Assembly: GCA_963920705.1 (NCBI GenBank) | Contig: OY987227.1 | Location: 23,895,434 to 23,959,433, forward strand | Direction of reading: 5' to 3' | Length of the DNA stretch: 64,000 nucleotides | DNA from: Odiellus spinosus | Lineage: Eukaryota > Arthropoda > Arachnida > Opiliones > Phalangiidae | Part shown: in pieces, positions 1 to 11,472 of the stretch | Position numbering within the stretch: the first letter of the stretch is position 1 | Layout of the letters: each line of letters begins with the position of its first letter | Notes under the pieces: generated by a model | Told to the model about the DNA's origin: nothing | Database searches by the model: none | Seen by the model: the letters and a program-made list of their open reading frames with translations, nothing else | Position numbers and translations under genes: made by a program

Positions 1-107
1 CATGGAAGAAGTTCATTAAAGGGAGCCTGAAGGAAATGGAGTGCTACATGCGATAACTTATTAAATATATCTAAAAGATTAATTGCAAAAAACTATTTAA
101 ATAAGTA

Positions 108-445
108 TAGAAGCCGATGAAACCCTCCTTTGAAGTCTATTACTCCCGGGTCTTGTTTACCCTCTCTGTATGGGTTAGTTTCAAAAAGCGCGATTCGTAC
201 GCCTCCTAACGGTAGATATTTACGGAGCTGGAGTTCGTCGAGCGAATATCTCTAGCAGCCTTGGAGTTCGTTAAAAAAAAACGTCGTCGTTTGTGGAGAG
301 AGAGAATTTCCAATTTTCCCTAGACAGGGGGGATGAAGTAGGACCCCTCCGATCTCGTAAAATTGGGAATTTTACCCATACAGAGAGGAGCGCTATATGG
401 ATCATTAGAGTAGTAGACTTCAAAGGAGGGTTTCATCGGCTTCTG
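108..445 (+). mobile_element. MITE family A, copy A1
   Basis: Family description: elements of about 335 bp begin CAGAAGCCGATGAAACCCTC and end with its inverse. The imperfect inverted repeats extend about 75 bp inward, to CTCTCTGTATGGGT and ACCCATACAGAGAG. No transposase is encoded. I call + the orientation whose left end continues TACTCCCGGGTCTTG. This copy is flanked by ATAAGTA on both sides (101-107, 446-452). Its first base is T instead of C. Confidence 0.93.
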
Positions 446-1399
446 ATAAGTACTTTAAGCCAATTAAGAGATCTCTTTTTAGGCAGCAATACGCGAACAT
501 TATACTAGCCCTTAAAAGATGGCACTATATTTCCCATAACAAATTTAAATTAGCACCATCTAGTGTCGTTCGCACAAAAAAACCAAGCCTAAGTTAATAA
601 GCTGGGGCAGGAGGTGTTATTAAACGTGAGGTACGTCAGGTAGCCAATCCGCTGTTAATTGCGACGTTCCCCAGAAAGGTATTTGAACATCTTTTTAAAA
701 AAATCTTTAAAGAATATTACGAAAACGATTTTCTACGCTTTAATAAGTGGCTTTTCATATAAGATGTAAATATATTTATGGTGATTTCTTGAAGGCAAAA
801 CAATTTCACGTATACATAGTCTAGAATATATTTAAATAAGCTCCATAGAAATTTATGTTCCTATAAAAATAGCCTTCATTCAAAAGAGCGCGTCAAATAA
901 AACGGATATCAAGACGAAAGATTGTCGGACCAATATAAGTCCCCATCTTCTCTCGTTTGAGTGACAGAACAATATGCGAAATATGTAGAATGAAATATGT
1001 AGAATAAAAAAGCTAATTCAATCTGGAAGCTTTAGTCGGATCTATCTTTCAGCACGTATACAAAGATAGACCTTTCATCGCTATGATTTGGTTTCAAAGA
1101 GACAGACGCCAGCAAAGTGTTTCCTTTGTGTTGAAATCTCGAAATGTTTGTGAATATGAAGTTAGTATCAGAAGTTTATAAAATCCCTTTGGATGGGAGG
1201 TTTTCCACTCGCAAATTTTAGTGAAATTGCATACCTATCTACCGCTACACTTGACCTTACACCCTCTAGGAAGGGATCTAGCGAAAAGCACTCAATACTC
1301 AAGGGTTATTTTTCGTTAGTTATTAGACCACGATATTGTCAGTGAATTATTTAGCCCACGACCAGATTTTTACGTTTACGTTTCGCGTTATAAAAATTA

Positions 1400-1857
1400 C
1401 AGGATGACCACTGAAAATTTGAAAATCCTATATAGGAAATATAGGTAATTTCTTTGCGAAATATAGGAAAATATAGGAAACATTTTATGTAAAATATAGG
1501 ATAAAATAGGAAGAAATTAGTGTAAAATATAGGATAAAATAGGAAAATAATTAAAAGTAGGAATCATGTTTATTATTGCGTCAACTCTCGCCACCGGTTT
1601 AAACATGGTATTAATATGATACAATTGCTTAAATAGTATGGAATTTTACAGACTATTTTAACTGGAAAATGTACAGTTAAGCTAAAATAATCTTATACAG
1701 CCACAGCTGACAGTATGATTTAGAACTTTACCCTTAACTAGAGATTTTGAGTAGAAATATAGGAGATTATAGGAATTGCCATTAAATTATAGGAGAAAAT
1801 AGGAAGGAGGTGAATATATAGGAAAAAATAGGAAATATAGGAAAAGTGGTCACCTTG
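1400..1857. mobile_element. Inverted-repeat element I, rich in ATATAGGAAA
   Basis: Ends CAGGATGACCACT and AGTGGTCACCTTG are inverted copies with two mismatches. AAATTAC lies on both sides (1394-1400 and 1858-1864), overlapping the first C. The interior is full of short ATATAGGAAAATA repeats at both ends. The CA-start and end sequence recall hAT-like elements, but the apparent 7-bp duplication leaves the class open. Confidence 0.7.
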
Positions 1858-2554
1858 AAATTACAAGAATAGGGATTTGGAACTTCCCCCAAAGATGTTT
1901 TTAAAAAACTTCTGGTAGTAAATATTAAATAAGGCTCGTAAAAAAAGAACATATGATGTGATATCTACCATGTTTCAAAATATATATTTATATATACTCA
2001 GATACAATCTTGAAACGGAGCTAAATCTTCATTAGATCAACTTTTTCTATGATGATTTAAGTCCTTTTGAAGGTTGAACTACATATAGGAAAGGAATTCT
2101 AGGTAGGGAACTATAAAGAAAATGGCGAATCAATATAGCGTTATATAAGGTAGGAGGGCGACTCGGGCTCATCCCTAGCTCAAATGCCTTTTCACGTTCG
2201 ACAAAGAAAAAAAAGTAATCATTGGATATTTTAACCCGGGCAGGCCCAGGTTCCACGGACTACATATTGCTTTTGACGTCAATAAGAATTTCGCATGACA
2301 GGCAATCAACCAGAGAGAGAAAAAAAAAAATTCCATAGTGCGCAACCTTTTGCTCTTTCTAACTATACGGGGTTTGGAAATACCACCTCAATCAACGACA
2401 GTCTCAAAGGTATGAGATGTATAAAGAAGCTATTTCTATTTATAAGAATCAAAGGAGAAATTTGAACCCAATTCCAGACATCGTTAGTGGTCGAATACAG
2501 AGGAGTATAAAACGGCTAATTTCCTGAGAATTTTCATTGCCTTTTCCCCTAAGG

Positions 2555-2889
2555 CAGAAGCCGATGAAAACCTCCTTTGAAGTCTATTACTCCCGGGTCT
2601 TGTTTACCCCTCTCTGTATGGGTTAGTTTCAAAAAGCGCGATTCGTACGCCTCCTAACGGTAGATATTTTCGGAGCGGGAGTTCGTCGAGCGAATATCTC
2701 TAGCAGCCTTGGAGTTCGTCAAAAAAACGTCGTCGATTGTGGAGATAGAATCTCCAATTTTCCGTAGACAAGGGGTATGAAGTAGGGCCCCTTCGATCTC
2801 GTAAAATTGGGAATTTTACCCATACAGAGAGGAGCGCTATATCGAACATTAGAGTAGTAGACTTCAAAGGAGGGTTTCATCTACTTCTG
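2555..2889 (+). mobile_element. MITE family A, copy A2
   Basis: 7-bp duplication CCTAAGG at 2548-2554 and 2890-2896. Moderately diverged, with the 3' end reading CTACTTCTG instead of CGGCTTCTG. Its internal sequence is intermediate between the two subfamilies. Confidence 0.93.
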
Positions 2890-3036
2890 CCTAAGGAAAT
2901 AGAGGACTTAAAAACATAAGGTGCAACACCTTAAAAAACTAGACTGATCTTAATTACTGAATTTAAATTTGGAAAATTTATTAAAACGATACTAATTATA
3001 GTATTTTTGGAAGATGAATAATCTGTATATCCAAAA

Positions 3037-3447
3037 GTAAATCATCCTTCAAGTTTATAAGACGACATACTGAGGGTGATAATGACGCGAGTCCGATTTT
3101 CTCAGACCATGGTTTCACCCTAAGAAAGGGGGCCAGGCCCAGTATATCAGACTCGAAATCACGACGGTCGGGCGAGACAAGCTCCTTCGTTTCGCGAGAG
3201 AAAGAGAGATGGGACAGTTGTTTTCCGTCGATACATTTTCACCCCCGTAAACGTCTATAAAGTTCAGGGCAATAATAGCACCGCCTACTTAGTTCCAATC
3301 TCAACCGCTAGAGAGGGCAATTTCGAATCCCGTATCTCGTCCGTTTAGAGTTTTTGAATTTTTTCCTTTCTCCACGGGCGAAAGCTCTGACAACAAAACT
3401 TTTAGTACCACATACCAATCATGTTGTAAACTTGAAGCATGATTTAC
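3037..3447 (+). mobile_element. MITE family H, copy H1
   Basis: Ends are GTAAATCATCCTTCAAGTTT and AAACTTGAAGCATGATTTAC. It matches H2 in reverse orientation over its length (for example GACCATGGTTTCACCCTAAG versus CTTAGGGTGAAACCATGG). No clear target duplication. A spurious open frame covers part of it. Confidence 0.82.
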
Positions 3448-4322
3448 CTGGGCTATATCGAGTGGAATGCTCAAGGAACCCCACATGATTAATTTAAGAA
3501 GATTGGCTTTTTGAAGCGCATAACGTATGGTACTTCGTAAAAATAAAGGCAGGGATGAAACCCCTCCCATGACGGGTTCCTCGAGTTATAAGGCTAAATC
3601 TGTGGATAGACGGGCATTCCTATTATAATTAACTATAAATTATTACCCTGGCTATATAAGGCGACCACGTAATTAGAGTTACCAAAATAAATAAAAAAAA
3701 CGGATTGCCTATATATTAAAGGTTTAGTTATATGAACATTTTAGTTTCGGAATTTTACGTTTTAATAATTATAATGAATTAACATTAAAATATGGGAAGC
3801 TATATCAGTTTGCTTAGTTTTATTATGATTATGATCTGGCGGTCGGCAGAACTAGCTATTTGTAGTCCAAATTTTAAGATAGATATCATTTCATACAGAA
3901 ATGTTACCGTAACGTCACGCGAACGCGCCAATGACTGGCTTAGACTAGCGTTATTTAAAGAGATAATGAAGAGGATGTTTTAATACTTTAAATTCGTACT
4001 AGCGGATCCGCGCTTTTTAAAGGTATAATGAAGAAGATATTAGATTTAGGTGCGCGCCCGTTTAATCATTTTGATTTAATTTTTATCTTAATAGAATTTT
4101 TAGAGGGTCGAACCCAGTTGTGCTACCCAAATAAAAGGAAAGGCTGTGACACATATATTACATCTTCGAACGGACATAATTTTGATTACAACTCATAATT
4201 AAATTTGGAAATCGGTACAATTCAGCCAAACCTTTCACAAATAACCCTTCCCTTTAAAAAGAGGTTATGGGTTTCTCATTAACTCTAAATGGAAATCGTG
4301 TCATTTTCGGAAAGATCGTTAA

Positions 4323-4742
4323 AGGGAGAATGCAACCTAATTACAAGTGATTTTTTATCGATTCCTTATCGTTTAAATAGGCCTAATCCACCGATAAAAA
4401 GTTTACAATACAAATATTAAACTAGAAATAAATTTAAAACTTACCCTGAAAATAGGCTTAAGGGGATTCATGGAGATCCTGAATCGCGTCCGTGTAAGGT
4501 CTAGCGACCAATGAGCAAAGGCCCGTCGTTCACGCGAGATCTCCACGAGACTTACGTCGCGCGCGATTGGTCGCGAGGAAATCAGGAGCTCCATGAATCC
4601 CACTAAGCCTATTTTCAGGGTAAGTTTTAAATTTATTTCTAGTTTAATATTTGTTTGTAAATTTTTTAAATAGTGGATTAGGCCTATTTAAACAATAAGG
4701 AATCGATAAAAAAATCACTTGTTGTTAGGTTGCATCCTCCCT
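4323..4742. mobile_element. TTAA-flanked foldback element F1
   Basis: A 420-bp element starting AGGGAGAATGCAACCTAA, ending with the near inverse, and bordered by TTAA at 4319-4322 and 4743-4746. Nearly the whole element folds on itself (for example GGCCTAATCCAC and GTGGATTAGGCC type arms, GGATTCATGGAGATCC inner arms). TTAA targets are used by piggyBac and Kolobok elements; no transposase is present. Confidence 0.88.
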
Positions 4743-5922
4743 TTAAAAGACGATTCAAAATATTTGCATATTGTCATAAAAATATATTACATATTTTATA
4801 ATCGCCCGTCTTTCCTTGCAATGCTACATCATTACCATGGCTTTTTTTAGCCTAAAGTTCATTTTCCATTATCTCTAAGTAAGTCATTGAGACAATGACT
4901 AGCCTAGCTTTGTACACGCTCCCAATTCAAAGTGGAACTTATTATACGTTACCCATCAGCGTTACCGAAAAAAAGTTCAATTAACCCTTTAACTTTAGGA
5001 TATAAACTAAGGCTTACTTAGAAAAAAGGGATGAAAACTTGAAAAAGCAATAAATTTAGGGTTTCTTCTCCTTATAACCTTTCCGAGTAAAGCTCGTTGG
5101 ATTAAAGTAGGAGGATGAGGATAAAAATGGGTTAAAGTTAAAAAATTTCCAGAGAATCTTAATAAACGTTGTCAGCATCTTAATGTGATTCATGGCAATT
5201 TGAAGGGGAGGCGAAACGAGGAGCGTCGAGGCCAGTATATTCTCCTCGAAATCCCACCCACCTTAAAACCATTTCTTGCTTTTACTATCAGAATTCCCGG
5301 GCATATCAAGCTTTATATCGGGGCCTCAACGATAGATACGCGCGAGGTCTCTAGAGACGTCTGATTAACGCTAGCCCATTAACTCGTTCCACCGTTCCAC
5401 CCCTTAGTTCTTTACTTTACCACCATTGGGGGAAGAAAAAAAAAAACAGCGCAAGTAAAACGGAAGTTGTAGCAAACCGGGTAGATATACTAATTCCGGT
5501 GCCGCCTGGAATTCGCTGGTTCAGAGAAGAAAAAAAAACACGGAATAATTTCCGAGTGATTTACGGCGAGTCAGGTTTCTTGCCTCTTTACACCTTTTCT
5601 CGGTTTTTATTGTAACGAGATCAGCAGCTCGGTTTGCTCGTTTCCCCATACCTCATTCTATTTAATCCGTTTTTTTCCCATTTTCACGAACAAGCTAAAT
5701 CTTTGTAACCTTTTTTAAGGGCTTTTTCTCGCTAATTCTTTAATCAACGCGCCAGAATATTTTCGAGCTCTTCACAAAATTAATTTAAAGGGAAATTACG
5801 AGTTTTAAAAGTTTATTTTTGGAATCACCATGCCAAAAATGTATTCGAGAAGTTTTGAATAATTATCATGGACACGTTTTTAATGTTTAAATTAATTTCT
5901 AAAGTTTGATTGTTAAGTTTTA

Positions 5923-6259
5923 CAGAAGCCGATGAAACCCTCCTTTGAAGTCTACTACTCCAATGTTCCATATAGCGCTCCTCTCTGTATGGGTAAAATT
6001 CACAATTTTACGAGTTAGAAGGGGTCCTACTTCATCCCCCCTGTCTACGGAAAATTGGAAATTCTCTCTCTCCACAAACGACGACGTTTTTTGGACGAAC
6101 TCCAAGGCTGCTAGAGATATTCGCTCGACGAGCTCCCGCTCCGAAAACATCTACCGTTAGGAGGCGTACGGATCGCGCGTTTTGAGAATAACCCATACAG
6201 AGAGGGGTAGACAAGACTCGGGAGTAATAGACTTCAAAGGAGGGTTTCATCGGCTTCTG
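5923..6259 (-). mobile_element. MITE family A, copy A3
   Basis: Subfamily 1 (CCAATGTTCC, GAGTTAGAAGGGG). The flanks share GTTTTA but not a perfect 7-mer (AGTTTTA before, GTTTTAA after), so the duplication is slightly altered. Confidence 0.92.
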
Positions 6260-6442
6260 GTTTTAAGTATAAAACCGAATCAATCACAACAGCTTCACAC
6301 CTTCAAGAATACAGATTTTTCCAATATAGTCTGACAGAATCGCTCTCGCCATCTGGCGACGTTTTTAAGAAACTCAATCGCGATATCGTTGTTGAAGGTT
6401 GATATAATATGATTGGCCCGAATTTACCTTATACACTAAAAT

Positions 6443-6781
6443 CAGAAGGCGATGAAACCCTCCTTTGAAGTCTACTACTCTAATGTTCCACATAGCGCTC
6501 CTCTCTGTATGGGTAAAATTCCCAATTTTACGAGATCAGAGGGGTCCTACTTCATACCTCCCGTCGTCTACGCAAAATTGGAAATTCTCTCTCTCCACAA
6601 ACGACGATGTTTTTTGACAAACTCCAAGGCTGCTAGAGATATTCGCTCGACGAACTCCCGCTCCGAAAATATCTTCCGTTAGGGGGCGTACGAATCGCGC
6701 TTTTTGAAACTAATCCATACAGAGAGGAGTAGACAAGACCCGGGAGAAATTGACTTCAAAGGAGGGTTTCATCGGCTTTTG
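6443..6781 (-). mobile_element. MITE family A, copy A4
   Basis: Subfamily 2 (TCTAATGTTCC, GAGATCAGAGGGG). Flanks are CTAAAAT and CTAAATT, a 7-bp duplication with one change. It lies only 183 bp from A3. Confidence 0.92.
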
Positions 6782-7767
6782 CTAAATTTCATATTTAACC
6801 CAACTTAATTTAAATTAAGAACTAAAATCATGCATGAAAATTTTGGAATTATTTTGTGCGTAGTTACTGAAAATAAATTCAAAAGCTATTCCTTTTTTAT
6901 GCGAGTGTTTCCCTTTAAAAATTCACCATGAACTTTATCACGCCAGAAAATTGAAGTTTTTGCCATAATTGTAATTAAGAAAAGCTTACGAAGGAAAAAC
7001 CTTTTTAGAAATTAAATGAAAAAGGTGGTTCATTCATTTTATACCAAAATGATTCTCATTAATTTAAAAGTAATGAAGTTTATCTTCGTTTTAAGAGTAA
7101 CATGATATTTTTAATCGCGTAGAAAGGTTGTGTACGTTAAAATTTAAGACTGGGCATGATTAAATTCACCACTTTGACCGCTAGGATCTCTGGTAGTTGG
7201 CCGTATATAGAAAGTGGTAGGAGAGGGGTTCGAAATAATCAAGCTATCCGAAGAGATTCTCTTTGTTCTTATTTTTCTGTTAGCCCTGGGTAGTTCTAAC
7301 CATCCGATAGTAAGATATATTTTGAATAGGTGGTCCCAGAATAATTTATGAATTATACTTCTTCCTCGTAACTTCCTTATGACTTCATTATCTCTTTAAA
7401 ATAACTTGGCTAAAACCAAGAGTATATGAAACCCCTATAAATATGAACTCAATTAACTCGGCAGAGTGAAATTATTTTTAAACGCGAAAGGCGGGCCCCA
7501 TTGGGTAACTCGAGCTTGATATTTTCACGGCGACCCATAATGACTTTAGTTTGAAGGAAAAAGATAATATTCAAATTCGAGCAAAATTTATCCCAACCAG
7601 CCTAATAAAGTGTTCATGTATGTCAAAATACGCAAAGCCCTGGTCAGAATTTAGTTTGTGCTAAGATTTGATAGGGATTACGGTTTTTTGGAGCAAATAG
7701 AGGATGTAATTGTACTTTTAACAATACTAAACTAAAAATGTGAGAAATATTTCGATCATAAACTCAC

Positions 7768-7860
7768 CAGTGACTGGTGTTTCGTCTCCTGGTTCCCACT
7801 CAACTAAGGCAGATACTGCTCCGACGGTTGATAAACGAACTACTGGTGATGCCGGAGGAT
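7768..7860 (-). CDS. Dscam: Dscam exon l: first part of FNIII-3
   Basis: 93 nt (31 codons), phase 1 to phase 1, acceptor TTTTTCCCAG|ATCC and donor GTCACTG|GTGAG. The peptide starts DPPASPVVRLSTVGAVSALV and continues EWEPGDETPVT before the split Gly codon. P-P-x-S-P opens FNIII strand A, L-V-E-W-E-P-G is strand B with the core Trp, and the PVTG end is where the C' strand (usually GY-x-x-x-Y) follows on the next exon. That next exon is not recognised in 1-7767 and is probably beyond the window edge. Confidence 0.92.
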
Positions 7861-10800
7861 CTGGGAAAAAAAAAAGTTAAAAAATATGTAAAAAACATTT
7901 CAAATTTTCAATCAAAACTTTACACATTAAGATGAAAGGGTTGCCTGCATTAAAAACACACCATAAAGAATTGAAAAATTGTAAAAGGTTAGTTTTTAGA
8001 TTTTTCGGTTTGTCGGACCAGGAAATAACTGGAAATTTGATTTTAAATGGAAAGTAAAGCAATAAGGAAGGGTGCCGGATTAAAATCCGTACACAAATTT
8101 GCTTTCATTTCTGGTAGTGAAAGATGGAAACTCGTCACGTGACCGACTAAAACCAGACCGAAAATTTAGTGTGTTATTCTATCTGAAAACCTAGCTCCTC
8201 GTCCTCATTTCACTTGCCCTTTACAGTAAAACTGCAAACGCTAGAGTTTAAACCGTCAACTTCTATCTCTATGAACTTCTCAACAACTAATATTTAAGTC
8301 AGGTTATAGTTTAGTTGAAGTAATAAGTTGGTTTTCAACTTATTCGCCTATTCACATATTTATAATACATATTCATAATGTGTTGATGAAATTAAAACCT
8401 TTTTTCAATTTATCCGTATAATAAATATGAAAAAAAGGGGGTTACAGACTCCAAAAGTAATGTTTTATATTTGAGTTATTTTTCAGAACTAGCAGATTGA
8501 AGAAACCTTAAAATATATGTACTATATTATAATTTTTTAGACCTATAGTCAAACTTTCCGGTATTTTAGTTTTTCTAGGCGTTATACTTGGGATGGATGC
8601 TTTTTTGTAACATAATTGGATATTGTAAAACCAAAATTGAACACATTTTACGAGTCGTGGAAATAATAAGGTTCCCTTTATAGAGCAGAGAAAAATGGAC
8701 ACAAGTCTTTTCGACGAGATCCAATATTTTAAAAGACAAGGGAATATGTATAATGTCTCCCCATTAAAATTCAAGCAATGTTTAATAACCAAATTATTCA
8801 AAATATCACTTTTTAAGCTGTTCTTTCCTTCGGTGTGTCAAATTAAGGGAAATATATTTTTTCATCGTTTTTAAGGAGAGGAAATATAGGCGTCACCTTC
8901 GTGATTATCAACGATGATTGCAACCACGTCTCTCCCGAGATGACGCGCAAGCAATTTTTTCACCAAATAAAAAGAAATGGTGTGGAGATAAGAAAGGAAC
9001 ATTTTTGTCTTCATAAAAGTAATGATTTCGTTCATCGACCGAAAAAATTCTAAATAGCTCAGAGATAAAAAGGTATATTTTTCTAAATGAAAGTTTTGAA
9101 CCATGGATATATAGTGTCAGTTCCAAATGAAAATTATTTTTCCAGTTTTTCTCTCGATTAAATAAATTTTTCCCTTCCGAAAATGTTGTTTTGTAAAATA
9201 AATCTTTGAATAATTATGAATATTACGAAATCGTGGTAAACACTATCTAGGGTCAAGGTGATTTGGATTAGATTTTACCAAAGGGTGGTGCAAAAAATAC
9301 GATTTTATTATGAAAATTTGAAAGAAAATATATATTTAAACAATTTACGAGACTACACTTAGGACGCGTGGCGCCATATTACGGAGGAAAATCGAACTAT
9401 TAGATTAATTAGTAAGGTAACCTGTGTAACAACTGCGGAAGATCCATATGTTCACTAAATTCTACGGGAGTTATTACTTCATATTAATTTCAAATGACGC
9501 TTTACACATTATGTGCGCAAAAGGTTTAAAGTCATGAGTCATGGTGCCGCACCAAATTCATGCGGATTCGAATGTATCCTAAAGATAAACTCCATTTGAA
9601 TTGCATCTTAAAATACCTAAAGGTTATTTATATACGAAGTAGCAGTCTCGTAAATTAATTTAATAATACTTTTGTGTAAAGTTGAAGTTCATAATATAGT
9701 ATGAAAGACAAATCTTGGCTAATGGTGACAGCGTCACTTCAATAATAATTTTCAGTAAAATCAGCGCATTTCGTACCTTTTGCTATAGGATACTCAAATT
9801 TATATTACATAATAGACGAGCGCTAACTTGAAACACTATAAGGTCAACAGAGGTCGTTATAATAGCTCATACCTTTACACGCTTGCTACGCGATTACTAG
9901 CCGAAAATGAGAACTTAGGATAGACTATAAATCTTAGACTCCAAACAAGCGAGCAACGAGCGATAATAATACTAATTATATATAGGGAGAATTTCGAGTT
10001 GGGTCGTAAAACGAGTCAAATCGAGTAAGATTTTGCTAGGTGTTCTTCGAAATCTCCAACTCGCTTCGAAAGATTAAGAGATTAGCTAATTCCGTTAATT
10101 CCCCTCGGTAGATTGGATTTCCTAGTTACAAAGCGAATAACTATCCAGAGACAGCGAGCGTCTCCTCTTTGCCCATTAACCTACCTTTTAGGTATTTACC
10201 GAGTTAGTTCGATAGTGACGAACAACAGACTCTCACTTTCCCTCCGTAACCCGAATGCCTGGCGTCTTATATTCCTAATGAACTCGGGAGGTGGCGTAAT
10301 TTATCATGCCTTTGGCCTTTGCTTAAAGCCCAGTTAAAGGGAGAATAAAGTTAAACGAAAATGTATTTTCTATCGATTAAAAATGTTAAATTGTAACGTA
10401 ATTATTATAAACTGAAAATATTTGCCTAAAGATGCAAATTGTTTCTCATATTCTGAGTAAACTATCAGCTGACCCCGATTGATAAATCATGTCAAATAAA
10501 ATGTGGGAATTGCCAACAGCTCAAGCTCGTAAGAATTAATTCATGAAAAAATATTAAAATTGGTCAGGGAAATTATTTGGAAATGGTCAGGGAAAATCTG
10601 GAAAAGTCAGGGAAATTAACTTCCAAAATTTTGTACGAACCCTGTACTAAGTGCTAAGTTTTTCAAATTTCTTAAAAACATGTCTTCCTAGAAATAAATT
10701 TACGGAATTTTAAGTCATTTCTCGGAAGAAAAGGAAATTTAAATCAGCTATTTAATTCTTAGTAAGATATATTCGTTAGTTAAAAATTTATTTGAACTAC

Positions 10801-11234
10801 GGTATTCTTTCAATCTCTATATTTTTTGATTAAATTGAATAATACTCAATATTTAAAGGATAAATAATAGATGGAAAGAAAATTTCACTCGTTGTTTAAC
10901 TAATATATTCATTCCCCCTTTAAACCCGAGATAGAGGCGCTAGCTCTAACTTAATACTAATCCATTCAATTTCAAGAATGGTGGAGCGCTAGGGAAGCTT
11001 AAGCTTAAAGCCCTGGTGGTTTATCCCGAAGCCATCCTTATTTCCCATTCCTAACACTACCTCGCGTACAGTTTCAACGTAGTTATACGACTTTGATATT
11101 AATTTCTCCCTTACACCACTTTCTCAGACGAGGATAATGGAAATTCGGACCAAAACCCGTTATTCAATTGAATACAACATTAATAATGAACTGTAGAACG
11201 CCCCGAGGTCTAATTATAAGATATTAACGCTTAC
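7861..11234 (-). other. Intron between exons k and l
   Basis: 3.4 kb of AT-rich sequence. A short GGTCAGGGAAA-type repeat recurs at 10564-10617. A TIR-like piece GGTGACAGCGTCACTT at 9725-9740 resembles the ends of element J. Nothing else is recognisable. Confidence 0.7.
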
Positions 11235-11472
11235 CGTATTGTAGAGTCTGGGCGATTTTGTCATCGGAGGCCGGTCCAGATCCAGCTGAATTGAAAGCCT
11301 GAACTCGAACGGCGTATTTCGTAAATTTATGTAAATTTTTCAATCTGTATTCTTGGATGAGTTGACTCGCGGCTTTTAGGGTCTTGTACTGAAGTTGTTC
11401 TTTCGAATCGACTTCCTTGTAGCCCAGGTAATACCCTGTTACTTGACCTTTAGTGTAATCTTCTACAGGAGC
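11235..11472 (-). CDS. Dscam: Dscam exon k: main part of FNIII-2
   Basis: 238 nt, phase 0 to phase 1, acceptor TTTGACTAG|GCTC and donor CAATACG|GTAAGC. The peptide runs APVEDYTKGQVTGYYLGYKE, later EYRLKNLHKFTKYAVRVQAF, then NSAGSGPASDDKIAQTLQY. These are FNIII strands C to G. L-x-K-x-T-x-Y-x-V-R-V-x-A-F-N-x-x-G-x-G-P-x-S is the standard E-F-G signature. The phase-0 border right after the core Trp matches other Dscam FNIII-2 exons as I recall them. A 3.4 kb intron separates it from exon l. Confidence 0.95.

Larger units (their letters stand above)
1..7767 (-). other. Intron 3' of exon l (incomplete) or gene remainder
   Basis: No further Dscam exon was recognised on the minus strand, and no gene on either strand. 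The stretch holds family A copies at 108, 2555, 5923 and 6443, the I element (1400-1857), H1 (3037-3447) and F1 (4323-4742). The rest is AT-rich single-copy-looking intron. The next FNIII-3 exon may be here in a form I missed, but more likely lies outside. Confidence 0.6.

Noticed and set aside
4100-4130. GGGTTCGACCC-like word on the minus strand, considered as a tRNA B box
   Set aside because: No matching A box or cloverleaf arms were found around it.
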